Assembly (NCBI GenBank): GCA_029850535.1 | Contig: JARCRU010000030.1 | Location: 1 to 64,000, forward strand | Direction: 5' to 3' | Origin: Actinomycetota bacterium | GTDB taxonomy: Bacteria; Actinomycetota; Acidimicrobiia; Acidimicrobiales; RAAP-2 | DNA: 64,000 nt | Part shown: piece after piece, positions 55,991 to 63,854 of the stretch | Layout: every line of letters begins with the position of its first letter | Position numbering within the stretch: the stretch's first letter is position 1 | The notes under the pieces: generated by a model | The model's database searches: none | Seen by the model: only the letters and a program-made list of their open reading frames with translations | Told to the model about the DNA's origin: nothing | Program-made: the position numbers and the translations under genes

Positions 55991-56386
55991 TTAGCCTCGG
56001 CGACGCTTCTTGGGGCGACAGCCGTTATGGGGTAGCGGGGTGACATCCTTGATCGCCACCACTTCGATGCCGGCAGCGGCAATCGAACGGATTGCGGTCT
56101 CGCGGCCCGAACCCGGACCGCGAACGAGGACGTCGACCTTCTTGACACCGTGCTCAATCGCGGCGCGCGCGCACTTCTCGGCGGCGAGCTGAGCGGCGTA
56201 GGGGGTCGATTTGCGCGAACCCTTGAAGCCCACCTGGCCCGACGAGGCCCACGAGAGGACGTTGCCCTCGGGGTCGGTGATCGAGACGATGGTGTTGTTG
56301 AAGGAACTCTTGATGTGCGCGACCCCGAAGGCGACGTTCTTGCGCTCCTTCTTTCGGACCTTGCGAGCGACGGTGGGCTTAGCCAT
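55991..56386 (-). CDS. rpsK: 30S ribosomal protein S11
   Basis: 131 residues. [61 protein letters not shown] and the C-terminal [15 protein letters not shown] are diagnostic. Its start shares one base with the rpsM stop. Confidence 0.98.
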   Translation of the reverse strand: MAKPTVARKVRKKERKNVAFGVAHIKSSFNNTIVSITDPEGNVLSWASSGQVGFKGSRKSTPYAAQLAAEKCARAAIEHGVKKVDVLVRGPGSGRETAIRSIAAAGIEVVAIKDVTPLPHNGCRPKKRRRG

Positions 56387-56763
56387 TACTTCGTAACCTT
56401 CTTCTTACCGGCGACGGTGCGCTTGGGTCCCTTGCGGGTGCGGGCATTGGTGCGAGTGCGCTGACCGCGGACCGGCAGGCCCTTGCGGTGACGGATCCCC
56501 TGGAGGCAGTTGATCTCCATCTTGCGCTTGATGTCTTGGGCGACGTCGCGACGCAGGTCACCCTCGACGGTGACGTTCTGGTCGATGTAGGCACGCAACT
56601 TGTTGACGTCCGCGTCGGTCAGGTCCTTCACTCGGACGGACTCGTCCACGCCCGTCGCGGCACAAATCTGCTGCGCGGTGGTCGGTCCTACTCCAAAGAT
56701 GTACGTCAGTGAAATCACCGTCCGCTTTTCGCGGGGGATGTCAACTCCGGCAATACGGGCCAT
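56386..56763 (-). CDS. rpsM: 30S ribosomal protein S13
   Basis: 125 residues. It begins [25 protein letters not shown]. The middle holds [19 protein letters not shown] and the helical [25 protein letters not shown]; the tail is Lys-rich. It contacts the P-site tRNA and 50S. It lies 12 bases after rpmJ. Confidence 0.98.
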   Translation of the reverse strand: MARIAGVDIPREKRTVISLTYIFGVGPTTAQQICAATGVDESVRVKDLTDADVNKLRAYIDQNVTVEGDLRRDVAQDIKRKMEINCLQGIRHRKGLPVRGQRTRTNARTRKGPKRTVAGKKKVTK

Positions 56764-56775
56764 AATCTTCCTCTC

Positions 56776-56889
56776 CTAGCCCTGGCGCTGCTTGTGACGC
56801 GGGTTCTCGCAGATCACGCGGACGTGACCAGCACGTCGAATGACTTTGCACTTCTCACACATGGTCTTGACGCTGGCGCGAACCTTCAT
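56776..56889 (-). CDS. rpmJ: 50S ribosomal protein L36, zinc-ribbon form
   Basis: A 37-residue protein: [19 protein letters not shown] is followed by [18 protein letters not shown]. Cys11, Cys14, Cys27 and His32 form the zinc site of the C+ form. It lies between infA and rpsM, its normal place. Confidence 0.96.
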   Translation of the reverse strand: MKVRASVKTMCEKCKVIRRAGHVRVICENPRHKQRQG

Positions 56890-56922
56890 GTCGTTTCTTT
56901 CTCGAACTTTCTAGAACGTGAG

Positions 56923-57147
56923 TTATTTGTAGCGGTAGGTGATGCGTCCGCGGGTCATGTCGTAGGGCGTGATCTCAACTTGCACCTTGTCACCCGGCAG
57001 AATACGAATGCGGTGCATGCGCATCTTGCCCGAGCTGTGAGCGAGAACGGTGTAACCGTTCTCCAACTCGACGCGGAACATGGCGTTGGGAAGTGGCTCG
57101 ACGACGGTACCCTCTACGGTGAACGCGTCTTCCTTTGGCTTACTCAG
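56923..57147 (-). CDS. infA: Translation initiation factor IF-1, CTG start
   Basis: A 74-residue S1-fold protein: [21 protein letters not shown], then [26 protein letters not shown] and the C-terminal [13 protein letters not shown]. No ATG, GTG or TTG lies at the expected N-terminus. Alignment with the family and an AAGGAG seven bases upstream both point to the CTG at 57147. The only in-frame upstream option (a GTG some 23 codons earlier) would add an Arg/Ser-rich extension without family support. In relatives map precedes infA; here the map-infA link is broken by divergent genes, so infA must have its own promoter. Confidence 0.93.
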   Translation of the reverse strand: MSKPKEDAFTVEGTVVEPLPNAMFRVELENGYTVLAHSSGKMRMHRIRILPGDKVQVEITPYDMTRGRITYRYK

Positions 57148-57366
57148 GTTCTTTCTCCTTGTTGCGGCACTGCGACGCGAAGGAGCACGGAACTCCTCGA
57201 CGGTTGACCCCACAAGAGGTCGGCTGACTATTCTACCGAATTTTTCTGAGAATGCAAAAGCGGCGCGGTGACGCGGTCCGCGACCCCTCGCACGGCCCGC
57301 CACCACGGGTCAAATTGTGACCCGTGGCCCTAGTTGTTTTCTCGCGACGCGGACCATGCTAGACGG
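57148..57366. promoter_or_regulatory. Divergent promoter region between infA and the PPOX gene
   Basis: This 219-bp gap carries the promoter for infA and the rest of the alpha operon on the minus strand and for the PPOX-kinase-regulator genes on the plus strand. Apart from the 25-bp palindrome at 57303-57327, I see no clear -10/-35 pair. Confidence 0.5.
57303..57327. promoter_or_regulatory. 25-bp palindrome, candidate operator
   Basis: Perfect 10-bp arms CCACGGGTCA and TGACCCGTGG flank AATTG. It lies 40 bp upstream of the PPOX ATG and 155 bp from infA. The GGG-to-CCC core spans 17 bp, so it does not match the 14-bp DosR core (GGGACT-WW-AGTCCC). A dimeric regulator is likely; which one is unknown. 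Confidence 0.55.
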
Positions 57367-57750
57367 ATGGAGGACTTACCTGCCGTGTCAGTGCTGGACC
57401 GTGACGACTGCGTCGACCGGCTATCGGCGGCACCGCTCGCACGGATACTGGTGTCGGTACGATGTCTGCCCACTGCCCTGCCGGCCAGGATTCGCGTCGT
57501 GAACAGGAATAAGATCCTCATCGCCTCCTCGGACACCTCGATCTTGCTCGCCGCCCAGCGCCACGACGTCCTCACCGTGCAAGTCGACGGCGTCGATGAG
57601 CACAATCACACCTGGTCAGTGGTGGCGTCGGGCATCGCCGAGGTCTCCTCGGACACTGGCCCGATGGACGACGTGCTCGGGGACGCCTCGAGTTACGGGG
57701 GCCAGCTGGTCTCATTCCCGATGTCGGTCGTCGTCGGCCAACGACACTGA
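57367..57750 (+). CDS. PPOX-family (pyridoxamine oxidase-like) flavin/nucleotide-binding protein
   Basis: A 127-residue split-beta-barrel protein. Features are VLDRDDCVDRLSAAPLARILVSV, then ARIRVVNRNKILIASSDTSILLAAQRHDVLTVQVDGVDEHNHTWSVVASGIAEV. The last stretch matches the WSVxVxGxAxxV strand of small PPOX-fold proteins, which bind FMN, F420 or heme. Cofactor and substrate are not known. ATG 57367 is my choice; GTG 57385 has GGAGG eleven bases upstream and is a fair alternative. It lies 28 bp before a DosS-like kinase gene, so a redox or hypoxia role is possible. Confidence 0.75.
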   Translation: MEDLPAVSVLDRDDCVDRLSAAPLARILVSVRCLPTALPARIRVVNRNKILIASSDTSILLAAQRHDVLTVQVDGVDEHNHTWSVVASGIAEVSSDTGPMDDVLGDASSYGGQLVSFPMSVVVGQRH

Positions 57751-57778
57751 GCCAACGACCGCGTGCAATGGTGGTGGA

Positions 57779-58930
57779 GTGAAGTTCCGTGAACTGCGTG
57801 ATCCCGACCGACTGCACGCGCTGATCGACGCCATGTTGCTCATGGAGACCGACGCGGCGCTGGGTACGCTGCTGCAACAGATCGTCGACACCGCCAGCGA
57901 GTTGGTCGGGGCCCACTTCGGAGCTCTCGGGGTGCTGGCCCGTGACGGAGCGACCATCTCGGAGTTGTACACCTGCGGCATCGACGAGGAGGAGAGGATG
58001 CGCATCGGCCAGCCCCCCAGCGGCCAAGGAGTGTTGGGCCAGACCATCAGGGGGGCCCAGCCCCTGCGCATCGACGACCTCGCGCACCACCCCGGCTCGT
58101 CGGGTTTCCCCGAGAACCATCCCCCCATGCTCCGTTTCCTCGGGGTGCCCGTGATCACTCGCAACGGCCACGTCTGGGGCAACCTCTACGTCACCGAGCC
58201 ACTCAGCGGCGCGCCCTTCAGTCACGACGACGAATTGCTACTCGAGACGTTCGGACGTGTGGCCGGCGCGGTCATCGACCAGTCCAACTTGCGAAGAGAG
58301 TTGCGCGAACTCACGGTGACCGAAGAACGCGAGCGAATGGCGCGCGACCTGCACGACACAGTCATCCAACGACTCTTCGGCGTAGGGCTGGGCCTTCAGA
58401 TGGTCCTCCCTTTGATCGGTGACGACGCTCGCGCGCGCGTGGACCTGGCATTGGACGAGCTCAATGAGACCATCCACGACATCCGCACCACCATCTTCGA
58501 GATCGACCAGGACCGCGCCACTGACGATACGTTGCGTCAGCGCGCGATGGCCCTCACGAGCGAGGTGGACAGCCGACTCGGCGTCGAGGCCCACCTCCAA
58601 ATGCAGGCGGGGCTCTCACAACAAGTCAACGAGCACTGCGCGCACCACACGATTCAGGCGCTGCGCGAGATTCTTTCGAACATCGTGCGCCACTCCGAGG
58701 CCACCCGCGTCGAAGTGGAGCTCAGTGACGACGGGGATTTCCTAGTGCTCACGGTCCGCGACAACGGGGTGGGTTTCGACAGCGGGGTGGGCTTCGACAA
58801 CGGTGCGGGCTTCGGTCGGGGTCTGCGAAACCTCGCGACACGGGCGCACGACCTTGGTGGCGAGTGCGTCGTTCAGTCGAGCCCCGGAAGTGGCACACTG
58901 GTGAAGTGGACCGCACTGAAGAAGGCGTGA
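57779..58930 (+). CDS. Short DosS/DevS-like sensor kinase with one heme-type GAF domain
   Basis: A soluble 383-residue kinase. Residues about 15-172 are a GAF domain closely resembling the first GAF of mycobacterial DosS, with GFPENHPPMLRFLGVPV and GNLYVTE. His114 lines up with the DosS heme-ligand His149, and Tyr137 with distal-side Tyr171. It is followed directly by a HisKA_3 domain whose H-box RMARDLHDTVIQRLFGVGL places the phospho-His at 192. A HATPase then has DNGVGFDSG and GRGLRNLATRAH. The second GAF of DosS is absent. Heme binding is predicted, not seen. The GTG 57779 start is adjacent to a weak GGTGG site. A DosR-like regulator starts one base later. Confidence 0.88.
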   Translation: MKFRELRDPDRLHALIDAMLLMETDAALGTLLQQIVDTASELVGAHFGALGVLARDGATISELYTCGIDEEERMRIGQPPSGQGVLGQTIRGAQPLRIDDLAHHPGSSGFPENHPPMLRFLGVPVITRNGHVWGNLYVTEPLSGAPFSHDDELLLETFGRVAGAVIDQSNLRRELRELTVTEERERMARDLHDTVIQRLFGVGLGLQMVLPLIGDDARARVDLALDELNETIHDIRTTIFEIDQDRATDDTLRQRAMALTSEVDSRLGVEAHLQMQAGLSQQVNEHCAHHTIQALREILSNIVRHSEATRVEVELSDDGDFLVLTVRDNGVGFDSGVGFDNGAGFGRGLRNLATRAHDLGGECVVQSSPGSGTLVKWTALKKA

Positions 58931-58931
58931 G

Positions 58932-59573
58932 ATGATTCGACTCCTGCTCGTGGACGACCACGAGATCGTGCGTCGCGGGCTGCGCGAACTCCTCGAGGCG
59001 AACCCCGATCTCACCGTGACGCATCAAGCCGGCAACCTCGAATCGGCGCTCGCGCTCGACTGCAGCGATGTGGATGTCGCCGTGCTCGACGTGCGACTGC
59101 CCGACGGTAGCGGCGTCGACCTGTGTCGGAGTTTGCGCGAGACCTACCCGCACCTCAATTGCCTGATGCTCACCTCCTTCGCCGACAACGAGGCCCTCAA
59201 CGCCTCGGTGCTCGCCGGAGCGCAGGGCTACGTTTTGAAGAACGTCCGCGGCGATGAATTGATCAATTCCATCCGACGCGTGGCCCAGGGTGAGATGCTG
59301 CTCAGCACCGAACAGATCGAGCGTGCTCGTGAGCGCCTACGACGTCAGATCACCGAAGATATGCGCCTGGAGTCCCTGAGTGTCCAAGAGCGTCGTATCC
59401 TCGAGTTGCTCTCCGAGGGACTCTCCAATCGAGAAATCGGCGAAGTCATGTTCCTCGCCGAGAAGACGGTCAAGAACTACGTGTCGAACCTGCTCGCCAA
59501 GTTGGGCTTCCAACGTCGAACCGAGGCCGCGCTCTTCGCGCAACGCCAGTTCGACCGCGACCGTCGCGACTAG
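58932..59573 (+). CDS. DosR/DevR-like NarL-family response regulator
   Basis: A 213-residue regulator. The receiver shows LLLVDDHEIVRRGLRELL and VAVLDVRLPDGSGVDLC with the phospho-Asp at residue 53. Conserved Lys is in YVLKNVRGDEL. The C-terminal LuxR-type helix-turn-helix reads LLSEGLSNREIGEVMFLAEKTVKNYVSNLLAKLG, nearly the same as M. tuberculosis DosR in the recognition helix (its DNA-contact residues Lys179, Lys182 and Asn183 appear kept). It pairs with the DosS-like kinase, one base apart. Its targets are unknown; the palindrome at 57303 is a candidate for autoregulation, though not a DosR-box match. Confidence 0.9.
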   Translation: MIRLLLVDDHEIVRRGLRELLEANPDLTVTHQAGNLESALALDCSDVDVAVLDVRLPDGSGVDLCRSLRETYPHLNCLMLTSFADNEALNASVLAGAQGYVLKNVRGDELINSIRRVAQGEMLLSTEQIERARERLRRQITEDMRLESLSVQERRILELLSEGLSNREIGEVMFLAEKTVKNYVSNLLAKLGFQRRTEAALFAQRQFDRDRRD

Positions 59574-59900
59574 TCGACGCGACCGTTCTCGACCCCCCCG
59601 CCGGCCCTGGGGGCGTGGCGCGCCCAGCGTGCGCGTCGCTGGCGTCGCGGACCTCGATGACGATCGTCTCGGGGAAAGATGGAGTGAACGCCCGGCGTCG
59701 TGCCGATTGTCACTCGAAGGAATCGATCAGTCCCGCGAGAGTTGGCCTCGGCGAAGTTATCGTTTCTCGTCTCGAGGGTGTTCATCACAACTCCCGGGGT
59801 GACATAGTTCGAGAGTTGCCCCTCGTCGCGGGAGCGACGGGATCAATGACTCTCACGGCCGCGGGGGCCACCGCGAGAAGGGTTCCTCTCGAGGTGGGCG
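59574..59900. other. 327-bp convergent intergenic region, no gene seen
   Basis: The region lies between the 3' ends of the DosR-like gene and the small hypothetical gene. A weak hairpin (CGTCGC-GGGA-GCGACG, 59824-59839) is present without a T-run. Short open frames on both strands have no family resemblance, no ribosome site and biased composition. I see no RNA gene. Confidence 0.5.
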
Positions 59901-60203
59901 TCACGAGTAGAACGTCATCGCCCGCCGTTCGGCACTGACACGAAACTCCTCGTAGACCGCGCGGTCCTGCAGCATGAAGACGTTCTTACCCGACGCGTTG
60001 TGGTGCGCCAGAGCAGTGAGGAAGCGCGCGATCCGGGTACTCCAGGTCTCACGAGCGTGGACGTCGCCCACGGTCGCAGCAATCTGGGTGGTCGCCGTGG
60101 CCCGGGAGGTCATGGCGCGCGGCGCGACGGGGGAGTCAAGGGATTCTTGGACGACGAAGTCGACGTGCGTAGCGTTGTTTCGTCGGGTATCGACAATGCT
60201 CAT
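59901..60203 (-). CDS. Small 100-residue protein of unknown function
   Basis: I do not recognise a family. The first half is Thr/Ala/Val-rich (VAPRAMTSRATATTQIAATVGD). The second half is probably helical and conserved-looking, with TWSTRIARFLTALAHHNASGKNVFML and then VYEEFRVSAERRAMTFYS. No signal peptide, membrane helix or metal motif is apparent. AAGGAAG lies eight bases before the ATG, a strong ribosome site, which supports a real gene. It lies opposite the DosS/DosR-like genes, tail to tail with the regulator, and is preceded by an AT-richer leader with several inverted repeats. Confidence 0.65.
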   Translation of the reverse strand: MSIVDTRRNNATHVDFVVQESLDSPVAPRAMTSRATATTQIAATVGDVHARETWSTRIARFLTALAHHNASGKNVFMLQDRAVYEEFRVSAERRAMTFYS

Positions 60204-60483
60204 GGTGGTCTTCCTTTCAAGAAGTGAGATCCAGGATCCCCCCGCTTTTCGAAAAGCGCCGCCTGAAGCCGAACAGTACTGAATCTCCACTGCCGTCCGC
60301 GGGCTTCACGCACGGCAGTAAAGAACGGCTTCACCTTATCGTCATTATCGATGAATGTGACATGAACATCTATTCTAAAGATGTATAGCAAGAATCGGAC
60401 TCTGCGATCACGGATCGTTCGCAGCCACGATGGTGGCAGGTTCCGTACGATTCGGTGCCACGCGCGAGGCGGGCGCCGACGTC
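60204..60483 (-). promoter_or_regulatory. Leader region with three inverted repeats
   Basis: This 280-bp gap between the map stop and the small gene holds a perfect 16-bp palindrome at 60243-60258 (CGCTTTTCGAAAAGCG). Also present are 8-bp arms ACTGCCGT/ACGGCAGT at 60289-60319 with a 15-base loop, and 6-bp arms ACATCT/AGATGT at 60366-60384. The 60340-60400 stretch is clearly AT-richer than its surroundings, which suits a promoter. The palindrome may be an operator or leader hairpin. The leftmost part could also terminate map transcription; no T-run was seen. Confidence 0.5.
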
Positions 60484-61224
60484 CTAGGCGACAGTGAAGA
60501 CTTCGGGACCGTTACTGGTCACGGCGATAGTGTGCTCGAAGTGGGCCGAGAGTTGACCGTCTTGGGTCATCACTCCCCACCCGTCGTCGAGCACGAAAGT
60601 GTCAACACTTCCCACGTTGACCATGGGCTCGACCGCGAACACCATGCCCTCTTTGAGCGTAGGACCAGGGCTGCCGGGCCAGTAGTTCGGGACCTGGGGG
60701 CTCTCGTGCATAGCGGTACCGATGGCGTGACCCACGTACTCGCGCACCACCGAGAAACCCGCGGCTTCGGCGACGTTCTGCACCGCTCGGCCGACCTCGT
60801 GCAAGCGGTTGCCCTTGTAGAGCTGCTCGATACCGGCCCACATGGATCGTTCCGTCACCTCGATGAGTCGGGCGGCGAGGTGGCTGATCTCCCCCACCCC
60901 GGCGGTATAGGCCGCGTCGCCGTGATAGCCCTCGACGATCGCCCCACAGTCCACTGAGATGATGTCGCCCTCGCGCAGAACGTAGTCACCCGGGATGCCG
61001 TGCACGATCATGTCATTGGGGCTGGTGCAGATCACCGCGGGAAAACCGTGGTAATTCAGGAAGTTCGAACGCGCCCCGCGCTTGGCGATGACCTCGGCGG
61101 CCACCTCGTTGAGCTGCATCGTGGTCACGCCCGGGCGGATCGCCGCGCGCGTGGCCTCGTGCATCTCGGCCACGACCTTGCCGGCCTTGCGCATCTTGTT
61201 CAATTCCTCCGCGGTGCGCCTCAC
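60484..61224 (-). CDS. map: Methionine aminopeptidase, type I
   Basis: Removes N-terminal methionine from nascent proteins; 246 residues. The metal ligands appear in IISVDCGAIVEGYHGDAAYTAGVG (two Asp), VREYVGHAIGTAMHESPQVPNYW (His) and GMVFAVEPMVNVG (Glu), with a further Glu near SAHFEHTIAV. GTG 61224 overlaps the adk stop (GTGA). In most relatives infA follows directly; here its 3' side is instead a 280-bp gap and foreign-context genes. Confidence 0.97.
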   Translation of the reverse strand: MRRTAEELNKMRKAGKVVAEMHEATRAAIRPGVTTMQLNEVAAEVIAKRGARSNFLNYHGFPAVICTSPNDMIVHGIPGDYVLREGDIISVDCGAIVEGYHGDAAYTAGVGEISHLAARLIEVTERSMWAGIEQLYKGNRLHEVGRAVQNVAEAAGFSVVREYVGHAIGTAMHESPQVPNYWPGSPGPTLKEGMVFAVEPMVNVGSVDTFVLDDGWGVMTQDGQLSAHFEHTIAVTSNGPEVFTVA

Positions 61225-61880
61225 GCGACGCCCCGTTCAGCGAGGGCATCGAGGATCTCGGCGGTCACCGTCTGGGGGGCCTGGTCTCCGTCGATGCGCA
61301 CCAGTAGGCCCCGAGCTTCGTAGAAGGCCAGCAACGGTGCGGTATCGCGTTCGTAGACCTCGAGTCGCTGGTGGATCGCTTCGGGCATATCGTCAGCGCG
61401 TTGGACTACGTCTCCCCCACAGTTCGTGCAGGTTCCCGAAATCGCCTCAATGTCACTGTCGCGGTAAATCGCTCCACACTCTTGACAGACCCGGCGAGAG
61501 GAGAGCCGTTCGGCCACCAGCGCGTTGGGCACGTCAAGATTGATGCAGATCTTGACCCCGTCGTCGCCGAGAATCTGATCGAGCGCCTCGGCTTGGGCCT
61601 CGGTGCGCGGGAAACCGTCGAGCAACGCGCCCCCGGCGGTGTCGGCATCGTTGAATCGTTCCTCGACGAGTCGATTCACGAGGTCGTCATTCACCAACTG
61701 ACCGGCTTCGAGGATGGAGGCCACCTCGAGACCGATCGTGGTCCGATCGCGCACCGCGGCGCGCAGAATGTCACCCGTCGATACGTGAGGCACCCCCAAG
61801 TGCTGGGCGAGTCGTTTGCACTGAGTACCCTTGCCCGCGCCCTGCTTGCCGAGAACGACGACGATCACGCGTGCCGACAT
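61221..61880 (-). CDS. adk: Adenylate kinase with zinc-type LID
   Basis: Interconverts ATP+AMP and 2 ADP; 219 residues. The P-loop is VVVLGKQGAGKGTQCKRLA, AMP binding is at STGDILRAAV, and LLDGFPRTEAQAEAL follows. The LID (about 125-160) carries four cysteines, RRVCQECGAIY and GTCTNCGG, which would bind zinc as in Gram-positive long-form enzymes. It lies between secY and map, its usual place. Confidence 0.97.
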   Translation of the reverse strand: MSARVIVVVLGKQGAGKGTQCKRLAQHLGVPHVSTGDILRAAVRDRTTIGLEVASILEAGQLVNDDLVNRLVEERFNDADTAGGALLDGFPRTEAQAEALDQILGDDGVKICINLDVPNALVAERLSSRRVCQECGAIYRDSDIEAISGTCTNCGGDVVQRADDMPEAIHQRLEVYERDTAPLLAFYEARGLLVRIDGDQAPQTVTAEILDALAERGVA

Positions 61881-61882
61881 CG

Positions 61883-63172
61883 CTACTTCTTCAGGAAGCC
61901 TTCGTAGTTGCGCATCATCAATTGTGAATCAATCTGCTGCATCGTCTGCAAGGCCACCCCCACGGCGATCAAGAGTGTGGTGCCGTAATAGGGGAACCTA
62001 TTGATGTTCCACATCGCCATCAGAATGCTCGGGATGACGGCCACCGAGGCGAGGAACAACGCCCCCACCACGGTCAGGCGGCTCAACATGCGAGAGAAGT
62101 ACCGCTCGGTCGGCTCGCCGGGGCGAATACCCGGGACGAAGCCACCCTGCTGGCGCAGCTGCTCGGCCTGCTGATGGGGTTCGAAGGCGATGTACACGTA
62201 GAAGAACGTGAAGGCCAGGATCAGCAAGAAGTCCGAACCGATGTAGAAGAAACTGGTGGGCCTGAGCGAGGAGTTCACAAAATTGGTGAAACTGGCCCAG
62301 GGCACGATGTTCGACAGGAGCACCGGGATGTAGAGGACCGACGAGGCGAAGATGATCGGAATAACGCCCGACTGGTTCACCTTCAGGGGGATGTACGTGG
62401 AGTTCCCACCCATCTCCTTGCGTCCGACCACTCGTCGTGCGAAGGTCACCGGGATGCGGCGCTGGCCCTGGTCCATGAAGACAATGAAGAACAGCAGGGC
62501 GATCGAGATCACCAGGATGATGAAGAACTTGACCGGTCCCCCCTCGCTCCAGACCGCGCGGCCACCCGAGGGCAGACCCGCCACGACGTTCGCGAAGATC
62601 AACAGACTCATGCCCTGGCCGATGCCCCGCTGCGTGATTAGTTCAGCGAGCCACATCACGAAGCCGGTACCCGCGGTCATGATGATGACCATGAACAGGC
62701 CGAGCCAGAGGTTGAACTTGGGGATGAGGTCGATGTTGAAGCCCAACAACGCCTGGTCGTGACCGTGGAAGGCGTAGACCAGTCCCGTCGACTGCAACAG
62801 GGCCAGACCAATCGTCAAGTACCGCGTCGTCTGAGTGATGCGCTTTTGACCTTCGGGACCCTGGTCACGCCATTCGGCGAGTTTGGGGATCACGGTGGTG
62901 AGCAACTGGATCACAATGGAGCTCGTGATGTAGGGCATCACACCGAGTCCGAAGACCGCCAGTCGCGTCAGAGCACCACCGGAGAAGAGATTCAAGAAGC
63001 CGAGAACACCGCTCGCCCCCGCCTTGGACTGCAGGAGGGTCACCTGGGACCAGCTCACCCCGGGAATGGGCAAGTTGGCGCCTAGCTGGTAGAGGCAGAT
63101 GATGGCGATGGTGAACAGGACCTTGTTACGAAGGTCCGGGACCCGGAAGATGTTCGAGAGACGCCGCAGCAC
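61883..63172 (-). CDS. secY: Protein translocase subunit SecY
   Basis: The pore of the Sec translocon, 429 residues with ten membrane helices. Signatures include IPGVSWSQVTLLQSK in the plug region, LNLFSGGALTRLAVFGLGVMPYI, AELITQRGIGQGMSLLIFANV and the C-terminal GTTLLIAVGVALQTMQQIDSQLMMRNYEGFLK. It starts nine bases after rplO and ends two bases before adk. Confidence 0.98.
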   Translation of the reverse strand: MLRRLSNIFRVPDLRNKVLFTIAIICLYQLGANLPIPGVSWSQVTLLQSKAGASGVLGFLNLFSGGALTRLAVFGLGVMPYITSSIVIQLLTTVIPKLAEWRDQGPEGQKRITQTTRYLTIGLALLQSTGLVYAFHGHDQALLGFNIDLIPKFNLWLGLFMVIIMTAGTGFVMWLAELITQRGIGQGMSLLIFANVVAGLPSGGRAVWSEGGPVKFFIILVISIALLFFIVFMDQGQRRIPVTFARRVVGRKEMGGNSTYIPLKVNQSGVIPIIFASSVLYIPVLLSNIVPWASFTNFVNSSLRPTSFFYIGSDFLLILAFTFFYVYIAFEPHQQAEQLRQQGGFVPGIRPGEPTERYFSRMLSRLTVVGALFLASVAVIPSILMAMWNINRFPYYGTTLLIAVGVALQTMQQIDSQLMMRNYEGFLKK

Positions 63173-63181
63173 GGACGAACT

Positions 63182-63667
63182 CTACCGGTTCTGGTGCTGG
63201 TTGCCCGCCGCCGGCGGACGCACGCTGAAAGGCAGGTCGAGTTCGGTGACGGTGCCACCGGCCGCTTCGATGGCGGCCTTGGCCGACGCCGAGAAGCGAT
63301 GCGCCGAGACGTGCAATACGCTCGAGAGTTCACCACGGCCGAGGATCTTGACGAGATCCTTCTTTCGAGCGAGCCCGCGCGAGACAAGCACGTCAGGGTT
63401 AATCTCGGTGACGCCGAGCATCACCAGGGCATCGAGATTGACCGGCGTGTACTCCACGCGGAACGGGTTCGTGAATCCCTTGAGCTTGGGGATGCGTTGC
63501 AGGAGCGGCAACTGTCCACCCTCGAAGCCCGCGGGGATCTGGCGACGCGCCTTTTGTCCCTTCGTACCTCGTCCGGCGGTCTTGCCACCCTTACCACCAA
63601 TACCGCGGCCGACGATCTTCTTACGGTGCGTCGAGCCCTCGGGCGATTTGAGATCGTGCAACTTCAT
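63182..63667 (-). CDS. rplO: 50S ribosomal protein L15
   Basis: 161 residues, slightly long owing to a polar C-terminal tail (RPPAAGNQHQNR). It begins KLHDLKSPEGSTHRKKIVGRGIGGKGGKTAGRGTKGQ, and FEGGQLPLLQRIPKLKGF is characteristic. The start shares one base with the rpmD stop. Confidence 0.98.
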   Translation of the reverse strand: MKLHDLKSPEGSTHRKKIVGRGIGGKGGKTAGRGTKGQKARRQIPAGFEGGQLPLLQRIPKLKGFTNPFRVEYTPVNLDALVMLGVTEINPDVLVSRGLARKKDLVKILGRGELSSVLHVSAHRFSASAKAAIEAAGGTVTELDLPFSVRPPAAGNQHQNR

Positions 63668-63849
63668 CAGTTGACCTCTTCCACTGAAACTAGGTGCGGT
63701 ACTCGAGCAATCATCCCGCGAATCTCGGGACGGTCGGGCAACACGTTGGACTGGCTAATACCGCGCAGGCCGAGTGCCCGCAGCGTACCGCGGTGCTTGG
63801 GCTTGGTGGCGATCGCCGAACGAATCTGGGTTACTTTGAGTTGGGCCAT
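63667..63849 (-). CDS. rpmD: 50S ribosomal protein L30
   Basis: 60 residues: LKVTQIRSAIATKPKHRGTLRALGL, then SNVLPDRPEIRGMIARVPHLVSVEEV, the typical bacterial L30. It lies five bases after rpsE and overlaps rplO by one base. Confidence 0.97.
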   Translation of the reverse strand: MAQLKVTQIRSAIATKPKHRGTLRALGLRGISQSNVLPDRPEIRGMIARVPHLVSVEEVN

Positions 63850-63854
63850 TGGTC

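Noticed and set aside
57303..57327. Reading the palindrome as a true DosR box
   Set aside because: The GGG-to-CCC core is 17 bp, not 14, and the inner bases are TCA/TGA rather than ACT/AGT; kept only as an unassigned operator.
59717..59733. AGTCCC half-site with weak symmetry, a possible DosR box
   Set aside because: The opposite arm matches at only about half of the positions, and the site lies between converging gene ends rather than upstream of a gene.
59570..59938. Short open frames on both strands in the gap after the DosR-like gene
   Set aside because: No ribosome-binding sites, Arg-rich composition and no pattern; treated as non-coding.
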